From NCBI GenBank assembly GCA_964459445.1, contig CAYWMP010000183.1, forward strand, positions 1 to 11,914: 11,914 bases of DNA, given 5' to 3'. The stretch is from CAYWMP01 sp964459445 (GTDB taxonomy: Bacteria; Desulfobacterota; DSM-4660; Desulfatiglandales; HGW-15). Position numbers and translations under genes: made by a program. This document shows, piece after piece, positions 7,223 to 11,914 of the stretch. The notes under the pieces are model-generated. The model was not told where the DNA came from, did not search any database, and saw nothing but the letters and a program-made list of their open reading frames with translations. The first letter of the stretch is position 1. Each line of letters begins with the position of its first letter.

Positions 7223-7570
7223 CATCTCTCACAGAGTTCACGGAGGCGCGGAGAACTTGAAAGCAAAAGAATAAGGGGACGCGGATTAACAGGGTTACCA
7301 TGATAGCCGAAATCAATAGATGAAGTCTCTAAATGCTGAAATAAGCACTTAGGAATCCCGCTTGTGCGGGAATCAATCCTGTTTTGCAGGATTGATTGCT
7401 GGATAAAGATCAATCGTGAAATCAATAAAGACTTTTTTTGATTTCACGAATGTCTTTACCCAAGTTTTAAGTGCTCTAAGTCTTTTCGAACTCCAAGTCC
7501 TCCGTGAACTCGAGCGATCGAAGTGAGCGGGCGAGATACATAGAATGGATTACGTAAGCTGAGGTTACAT
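7223..7570. mobile_element. Inverted-repeat element between hdrC and hdrB
   Basis: This 348-base gap has no supported gene. GAGTTCACGGAGG (7234-7246) is repeated exactly in inverse orientation at 7499-7511, and similarity continues a few bases inward on each side, so the element spans roughly 7226-7515. Its left arm starts with CTCTCACAGAG (7226-7236) and includes GGACGCGGATTAACAGG (7277-7293), matching the arm of the hdrA-hdrC gap. Inside are three hairpins, and AGCACTTA (7344-7351) pairs with TAAGTGCT (7469-7476) around them. It resembles a miniature inverted-repeat element; no transposase is present, and hdrB has its own GAGG ribosome site just outside (7561-7564). Confidence 0.6.
7356..7449. 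repeat. Three hairpins in tandem
   Basis: TCCCGC/GCGGGA (7356-7361/7366-7371) is a 6-bp stem with a 4-base loop. AATCAATCCTG (7371-7381) with 7387-7397 is a perfect 11-bp stem with a 5-base loop. TCGTGAAATCA (7414-7424) with 7439-7449 is another perfect 11-bp stem with a 14-base loop containing a T-run. The first two share base 7371, so they abut. This clustering is far beyond chance. Confidence 0.75.
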
Positions 7571-8452
7571 ATGAAATATGCACTGTTTCTAGGATGCACC
7601 ATACCGGCACGATCCAGGAATTATGAGCTTTCGGCAAGAAAAGTGGCCAATGAACTGGGCCTCGAGTTCTGCGACGTGCCTAACTTCATCTGTTGCGGAT
7701 TTCCAATAAAGAGTTCTGATATCAAGGCATCAACAGTACTGTGTGCCTACAATCTGGCGCTTGCCGAAAAAGAGGGCTTGGATCTCTGTACATTGTGCAG
7801 TTCCTGTACCTCTGCCTTGACGGAAGTCGCGCACCATCTGGCCGAGGATAAAGAAGCAAGGGATGAAGTCAACGCTGCACTATCCAAGGCGGGCCTTAAA
7901 TACAAGGATGGAGTCAAGGTAAGGCATTTTGCCCGCGTGCTCTTTGAGGAGATCGGGCCGGATGAAATAAAGAAACACATTGAGAAAAAACTCGACAATC
8001 TCACTATCGCCAACCACTATGGCTGCCACTATCTCAAACCGTCGGAGATCTATGACGGATTTGACGACCCGGAAGATCCCAAAACCATCGATGCGCTGGT
8101 TTCCATCACCGGGGCAAAGGTGGTTGACTACAGCGGAAAAATGAAATGCTGCGGCGGCCCCGTATTGCCGGTTGATGAAAAGACGGCCCTCGGCCTGGCC
8201 AAGGAGAAACTCGACTGTGTGGCGGATGCAGGCGCAGACGCCATGTGCCTTGTCTGTCCCTTTTGCTCTGTCATGTATGACAGCAATCAAAAGGGCATCG
8301 AGGCCGAGTTTGAAAAGCAATACAACATTCCCGTTCTCTATCTGCCGCAGTTGTTGGGCATTGCCATGGGTTTTGAACGCAAGGAATTGGGCCTCAATAT
8401 GAACGTTGTCAAGACCAAGGCCCTCCTGTCCGACTATTTCGAGAAAAAGTAA
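7571..8452 (+). CDS. hdrB: HdrB-like catalytic subunit with two CCG domains
   Basis: This is a 293-residue soluble protein with two cysteine-rich CCG domains. Domain 1 has C9, C41-C42-G, and C76/C79 in CTLCSSC (residues 73-79). Domain 2 has HYGCHYLKPS (about 148-157), KCCGGP (about 194-199) and CLVCPFC (about 226-232). In characterised HdrB the two CCG domains bind two non-cubane [4Fe-4S] clusters that cleave the CoM-CoB disulfide. In bacteria lacking those coenzymes the substrate is usually unknown. The GLGC-like N-terminus (LFLGCTIPARSRNYE) is typical of the family, and the length is normal. The start ATG has GAGG (7561-7564) six bases upstream. It is the third gene of an hdrA-hdrC-hdrB set and probably the end of the operon, since the next gene is of a different kind. 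Confidence 0.94.
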   Translation: MKYALFLGCTIPARSRNYELSARKVANELGLEFCDVPNFICCGFPIKSSDIKASTVLCAYNLALAEKEGLDLCTLCSSCTSALTEVAHHLAEDKEARDEVNAALSKAGLKYKDGVKVRHFARVLFEEIGPDEIKKHIEKKLDNLTIANHYGCHYLKPSEIYDGFDDPEDPKTIDALVSITGAKVVDYSGKMKCCGGPVLPVDEKTALGLAKEKLDCVADAGADAMCLVCPFCSVMYDSNQKGIEAEFEKQYNIPVLYLPQLLGIAMGFERKELGLNMNVVKTKALLSDYFEKK

Positions 8453-8511
8453 TTCCTTTTGAATTTTCAGGAGCTAGCAGCCTTAAAAATGAGCAAAAGG
8501 GCATCAGAATT

Positions 8512-9465
8512 ATGAAACAGGTCAATCTTGGATCACAAGGCCTTCGTGTGCCTGCAATCGGTTTGGGCTGCATGGGAATGTCGGATTTTTACGGCTCCTC
8601 TTCAGAAGCTCAAAATCTTTGCGTTCTCGATCGGGCAGCAGACATTGGGTGCACGTTCTGGGATACGTCAGACATGTATGGCCCGTTTACGAATGAAATC
8701 TTGTTGTCAAAGGCACTCAAGGGGCGCCGCGACCAAATCACCTTGGCAACTAAATTTGGCGTTTCCCGCGGCGAAGACGGCAGCTGGCAAGGTATTAAAG
8801 GAAGTGCGGATTATGTAAAGGCTTGTTGCGATGCCTCACTGAAGCGCCTCAGGACAGATTACATCGATCTCTACTATCAGCATCGTGTGGACCCCGATAC
8901 ACCGATCGAGGAAACAGTCGGTGCTATGGCTGAGCTCGTGAAGGCGGGGAAAGTACGCTATATCGGCCTGTCTGAGGCAGACCCGGAAACCATCGCCCGC
9001 GCCCACGAGGTTCATCCCGTCAGTGCACTCCAGACCGAGTATTCCTTGTGGTCGCGGGACGTTGAGGCCGACATTCTGCCAACAATTCAACGACTTAATA
9101 TCGGATTTGTGGCTTACAGTCCCCTTGGCCGAGGATTTTTATCCGGGGCAATCCGGTCACGAAGCGATCTGGAACCCGGTGACTGGAGGTTGGACAATCC
9201 GCGATTTACCGAGGAAGCAATCGCCAGGAACAGCCGGTTGGCCGATTTTGTAGCTGAAGTCGCGGAAGAGATTGAAGCCACAGCAGCTCAAGTCGCATTG
9301 GCATGGGTTCTGTCGCGCGATGTCCCCCTCACCGCAATACCAGGGACACGGAGAACTGAACGCCTGGAGGAAAACTGGGCGTCACAAGATATAACTTTAC
9401 GAACGGAACACTTGGAGCGTCTGGAGTCTCTTATCAATCAGGGTGTAGTAGGCGATCGGTACTAA
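8512..9465 (+). CDS. Aldo/keto reductase, cytosolic
   Basis: This is a 317-residue NADPH-dependent aldo/keto reductase with a TIM-barrel fold. The full catalytic tetrad is visible: D51 and Y56 (in WDTSDMYGP), K81 (ATKFG) and H124 (YYQHRVDP). The GLGCMGMSDFYG start, GKVRYIGLSEA segment, YSPLGRGFLSG loop and late PGTRRTERLEEN cofactor-binding segment match the AKR13-like group of bacterial and plant reductases acting on aldehydes and ketones. There is no signal peptide. The ATG at 8512 has only a weak AAAAGGG (8494-8500) upstream. It follows hdrB by 59 bases on the same strand, so cotranscription is possible, but no shared pathway is evident. Physiological substrate unknown. Confidence 0.95.
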   Translation: MKQVNLGSQGLRVPAIGLGCMGMSDFYGSSSEAQNLCVLDRAADIGCTFWDTSDMYGPFTNEILLSKALKGRRDQITLATKFGVSRGEDGSWQGIKGSADYVKACCDASLKRLRTDYIDLYYQHRVDPDTPIEETVGAMAELVKAGKVRYIGLSEADPETIARAHEVHPVSALQTEYSLWSRDVEADILPTIQRLNIGFVAYSPLGRGFLSGAIRSRSDLEPGDWRLDNPRFTEEAIARNSRLADFVAEVAEEIEATAAQVALAWVLSRDVPLTAIPGTRRTERLEENWASQDITLRTEHLERLESLINQGVVGDRY

Positions 9466-9550
9466 TCCTGTGCAGAAAAGTGCACCACTCCCCGCTGGAA
9501 ATCAACAAGATTGACATCCTTTGATCAAGCACTCCAGGCAATATCTGGCT

Positions 9551-9556
9551 AGGAGG
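9551..9556 (+). promoter_or_regulatory. Ribosome binding site that sets the FIST-cyclase start
   Basis: AGGAGG is six bases before the GTG at 9563. The alternative upstream TTG at 9521 has no ribosome site and adds 14 residues unlike the FIST family, with the AGGAGG then inside the gene. Confidence 0.8.
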
Positions 9557-9562
9557 AACGAA

Positions 9563-11575
9563 GTGAAGATTGGTATCGGCGTTTCCTTTAATTCCAACGC
9601 ACGCGAAGCTGCGCTCGAGGCTGTCGGTCAGGCTCGTCAGTCAGTCTCCGAGCCTACTTTGGCCGTTGTGTTCGGCTCGATTCATCTGCAACAAGACCAA
9701 GTCTATGCCGGTTTGCTCGAGGCAGGGCTCGATCCATCGATCTTGTTTGGCGGCTCATCGTACGCAGAGATTTCCCCAGCTGGTGTCACCTATAAATCCC
9801 TTGCCGTTTTGCTCCTGGAATTGCCTGAAGCGACGATCAGGACAGTATCGGTGCCGATGCAAGACGACCCGCAAACGATGAGCAGAGTCTTGCTGGATGC
9901 TCTCGATGACTGGCAGCCGGATGTAAATTGCCTCAATATCGGGCTATTGCTGAGTGGGATTAGCGCCGGACGAGAAAATGAGACGCTGGCGACCTTGCGA
10001 CAACGCATCAGCCAACTGGCTATTTTCGGCGGCATGTCATGCGGTAACTATGATTTGGGGATGAACCATCCAGAATTTTGGACCAACTACCAGTACTGTG
10101 GTGGAGCCCTTCAACAGTACGTTCGGTTTGCGGCGATGCAACTCCCACGAAATCGCTACACGGCTGCGTTTGGTTACGGCCATGGTTGGGAACCGCTTGG
10201 GCCCACCCATCTGGTGACTCGCAGCGAAGCGTCCACCGTGTATGAAGTGGACGGGATGCCGATCGTCGAGTTCTATCGGCAATTCCTCGGTCGGGACACA
10301 GACGACCAGTTTTTCGAGCTGCTGGTGCAACGATACGGTCTCGCCCTTCAGCTGGAAGAAACGGCAGGTCCACGCATGACAGTCAAAACCCCTGTCAATA
10401 TCGATCGCAAAGCCGGCTGTATGACGTTTTACCCGGCGGATAACCTACAGGGGCGTCATGTAAACTTGATCCAGGCGAATCGAAAGAGCCTTATCGCTGG
10501 TGCTCGTCGTGCCGCCGAGTTATGCCTTACTGGTTTGGAAGGCAAACAACCTTCGCTGGTGCTCGCTGTGTCTTGTTCCCAGCGCGGTGCGATTCTGCAC
10601 AGCCGTAGCGATGCAGAAATCGAGGCGGTGCGCAAGGTTATGGGACCGAAGGTTCCGATTGTAGGCTGGTACTCTGGTGGCGAAATCATGCCTTTGCTCA
10701 ATCGCTACGACGACGTCATAAACGAGCAGGAGAGTCTCGGCGGGGCTGGTTTCCATGGTACGACGATCGGTTTGCTTGCCTTGTCCTCTGCCGAGCCTCC
10801 AACCCAAGTCGTGGTGCCGGCTCGTGTGGAACGTAGAGCTTCCGGCAGAGATCTCGAACAGTTGTTGAAACAGAGCGAGGAGACTCTCGATAGCACCGAG
10901 GCATTTTTGGCAAATCTCAGCCGACAAGTCTATCACGACGGCGAACGACTTCGTGCTCAGAGCGAGGTTCTCCATCGTTACACCCCGCACGAAGTATGGA
11001 GTCAGGCAGGCGCGTCCGCCGAACGTGGAGAGTATGAAATCGCCGACGCTGAGTTCAACGGTGCTTTTCTGTTCATGGATGTAAAAGGATTTACGTCTTA
11101 CAGCGAGTTGCACTCGCCGAAAGAGGTCGTCCAAACGCTCAACGATCTCTTCGAACCCGCCACCGCAATCATCTATGATTGTGGCGGGGATGTGGACAAA
11201 TATATGGGTGACTGTATTTTTGCAGCATTTCACGAAAAGAGCAGGGCAGTGGAAGCAGGGCTGCGAATCCTGTCGCTGTTTCGGGAGGTGCGTGCTCAGG
11301 GAACCCCGTTCAACGTGCGACTCGGAATCAGCGCCGGCCGTGCGATTCGCGCCAATGTTGGCGGCGTGGATCGGCGCGAGTACACGTTTATCGGCGATGC
11401 GGTCAATCTTGCCCAGCGTCTAGAGTCGAACTGCATCCCTGGGAAGATGCTAATTTCCGAGGAGCTCTACGAGCTCGTTGACGCCAACCGCGGCTCGATC
11501 GAACGACGGGTCATCACTGTCAAAGGCAAACGAGAACCCTTGGTCGTTTACGAGTGCAGCGCTTTCCAGTCGTGA
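9563..11575 (+). CDS. FIST sensor domain fused to class III adenylate cyclase
   Basis: This is a 670-residue protein with a GTG start. Residues 1 to about 220 form an N-terminal FIST domain (FGGSSYAEISP and FGGMSCGNYD segments). A FIST_C region follows to about 420 (LAVSCSQRGAILHSR, VGWYSGGEI). FIST domains are proposed small-ligand sensors, possibly of amino acids. A predicted coiled coil (about 425-475) leads to a class III nucleotide cyclase domain (about 490-670). Catalytic residues are complete: metal-binding D506 (FMDVKGF) and D550 (KYMGD), adenine-selecting K546 and D612 (IGDAVN), and transition-state N615 and R619. The Lys/Asp pair points to cAMP rather than cGMP. No membrane segment or signal peptide is visible, so it should act in the cytoplasm, as a dimer, with the coiled coil transmitting the signal (inference). 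Confidence 0.93.
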   Translation: MKIGIGVSFNSNAREAALEAVGQARQSVSEPTLAVVFGSIHLQQDQVYAGLLEAGLDPSILFGGSSYAEISPAGVTYKSLAVLLLELPEATIRTVSVPMQDDPQTMSRVLLDALDDWQPDVNCLNIGLLLSGISAGRENETLATLRQRISQLAIFGGMSCGNYDLGMNHPEFWTNYQYCGGALQQYVRFAAMQLPRNRYTAAFGYGHGWEPLGPTHLVTRSEASTVYEVDGMPIVEFYRQFLGRDTDDQFFELLVQRYGLALQLEETAGPRMTVKTPVNIDRKAGCMTFYPADNLQGRHVNLIQANRKSLIAGARRAAELCLTGLEGKQPSLVLAVSCSQRGAILHSRSDAEIEAVRKVMGPKVPIVGWYSGGEIMPLLNRYDDVINEQESLGGAGFHGTTIGLLALSSAEPPTQVVVPARVERRASGRDLEQLLKQSEETLDSTEAFLANLSRQVYHDGERLRAQSEVLHRYTPHEVWSQAGASAERGEYEIADAEFNGAFLFMDVKGFTSYSELHSPKEVVQTLNDLFEPATAIIYDCGGDVDKYMGDCIFAAFHEKSRAVEAGLRILSLFREVRAQGTPFNVRLGISAGRAIRANVGGVDRREYTFIGDAVNLAQRLESNCIPGKMLISEELYELVDANRGSIERRVITVKGKREPLVVYECSAFQS

Positions 11576-11582
11576 ATCAAGG

Positions 11583-11610
11583 TTTACAGTATCCCCCATG
11601 ACAGTAAAAT
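11583..11610 (+). promoter_or_regulatory. Weak candidate promoter before the Tat-exported reductase
   Basis: TTTACA (11583-11588) and TAAAAT (11605-11610) are 16 bases apart. Nearby TACAGTA (11585-11591) and TACTGTA (11638-11644) form an inverted pair that could be an operator or chance. A second possible -10, TATATA, lies near 11643. The choice between them is uncertain. Confidence 0.25.
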
Positions 11611-11679
11611 CCTTTTTTGTTACCGGCTCCAACTTTGTACTGTATATAAAAGGACTTATGTCCCAATACGGAGGATTTT

Positions 11680-11914
11680 ATGAAACAAGAGAATGAAAAC
11701 GCTGCCAACCGGCACACGGGATTCAAACGAAGGGAGTTCCTGGCCATGCTGGCGGGCTGCACCGCCGGGCTAATGGTGCCCAGCCTTTTCCATGGCAAGG
11801 GAAAGATTGCCGCGGCCAGCGCCTCTCACTCCGACCGGCTGGGCAAGCTCCTGCCTCTTCGCAAGCTGGGTTCTTCCGGTCCGGTCGTGACCAACCTGGG
11901 CGTGGGCGGAGCCC
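11680..11914 (+). CDS. Tat-exported aldo/keto-reductase-like protein, N-terminus only
   Basis: The ATG at 11680 follows GGAGGA (11670-11675) by four bases, and 78 full codons are present before the window ends. Residues 15-21 read FKRREFL, a twin-arginine signal, followed by a hydrophobic stretch to about 37 and a likely cleavage after ASA (46-48). The mature start, LPLRKLGSSGPVVTNLGVGG, matches the first strand and turn of aldo/keto reductases. Twin-arginine export implies it folds, probably with cofactor, before crossing the membrane. Many such exported family members carry extra ferredoxin-type clusters at the C-terminus, which cannot be checked here. It is a different reductase from the one at 8512. 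Confidence 0.8.
   Translation, partial: MKQENENAANRHTGFKRREFLAMLAGCTAGLMVPSLFHGKGKIAAASASHSDRLGKLLPLRKLGSSGPVVTNLGVGGA

Noticed and set aside
8451..8472. Terminator after hdrB
   Set aside because: AATTC/GAATT forms only a 5-bp AT-rich stem with a very short T-run, too weak to call.
9471..9487. Terminator after the cytosolic aldo/keto reductase
   Set aside because: GTGCA/TGCAC gives a 5-bp stem without a T-run.
11749..11760. Lipoprotein lipobox (LAGC) in the exported reductase
   Set aside because: The cysteine comes only nine residues after the twin arginines, too early for a normal hydrophobic region; a signal peptidase I site after ASA fits better.

Overview
The window looks like chromosomal DNA of a strictly anaerobic bacterium, most likely a Desulfobacterota-type sulfate reducer or syntroph. 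This rests on an HdrA-HdrC-HdrB set (heterodisulfide-reductase-like proteins), a UGA-encoded selenocysteine in HdrA with a bacterial-type SECIS hairpin, and intergenic spaces full of short tandem and inverted repeats. No 16S or other phylogenetic marker is present, so the taxonomic call is an inference.

Layout: (1) At the left edge a minus-strand gene begins at base 14 and runs out of the window. (2) Bases 28-566 hold no supported gene, but contain a stem-loop, two inverted clusters of 7-base repeats (CTNGATN) and a 10-bp hairpin. (3) 567-1499 is a DMT/EamA-family transporter. (4) 1500-1966 is a 467-base leader with a candidate promoter, several hairpins, a four-helix folded element (1711-1847) and a terminator-like hairpin. 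(5) 1967-6403 is hdrA, read through an in-frame UGA at 2144-2146 to give a 1478-residue selenoprotein: two HdrA-like units with a GltD/NfnB-like NAD(P)H domain inserted in the first. (6) 6749-7222 is hdrC and 7571-8452 is hdrB. They are separated from hdrA and from each other by about 350-base gaps, each carrying a related, hairpin-rich repeat element. (7) 8512-9465 is a cytosolic aldo/keto reductase. (8) 9563-11575 is a FIST-domain protein fused to a class III cyclase with adenylate-type specificity residues. (9) 11680-11914 is the start of a Tat-exported aldo/keto-reductase-like protein, cut by the window end.

How the genes fit together: HdrA carries the flavins, FeS clusters and a built-in NAD(P)H module. 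HdrC passes electrons through two [4Fe-4S] clusters to HdrB, whose two CCG domains form the disulfide-reducing or analogous active site. The set therefore looks like a cytoplasmic NAD(P)H-linked, possibly electron-bifurcating Hdr complex; its terminal substrate cannot be read from the sequence. The transporter, the FIST-cyclase and the reductases have no evident mechanistic link to it.

The most notable points are the hidden selenocysteine codon, which makes a conventional gene caller split hdrA into a 59-residue stub and a truncated large ORF, and the paired repeat elements lodged at matching places in the hdr operon.
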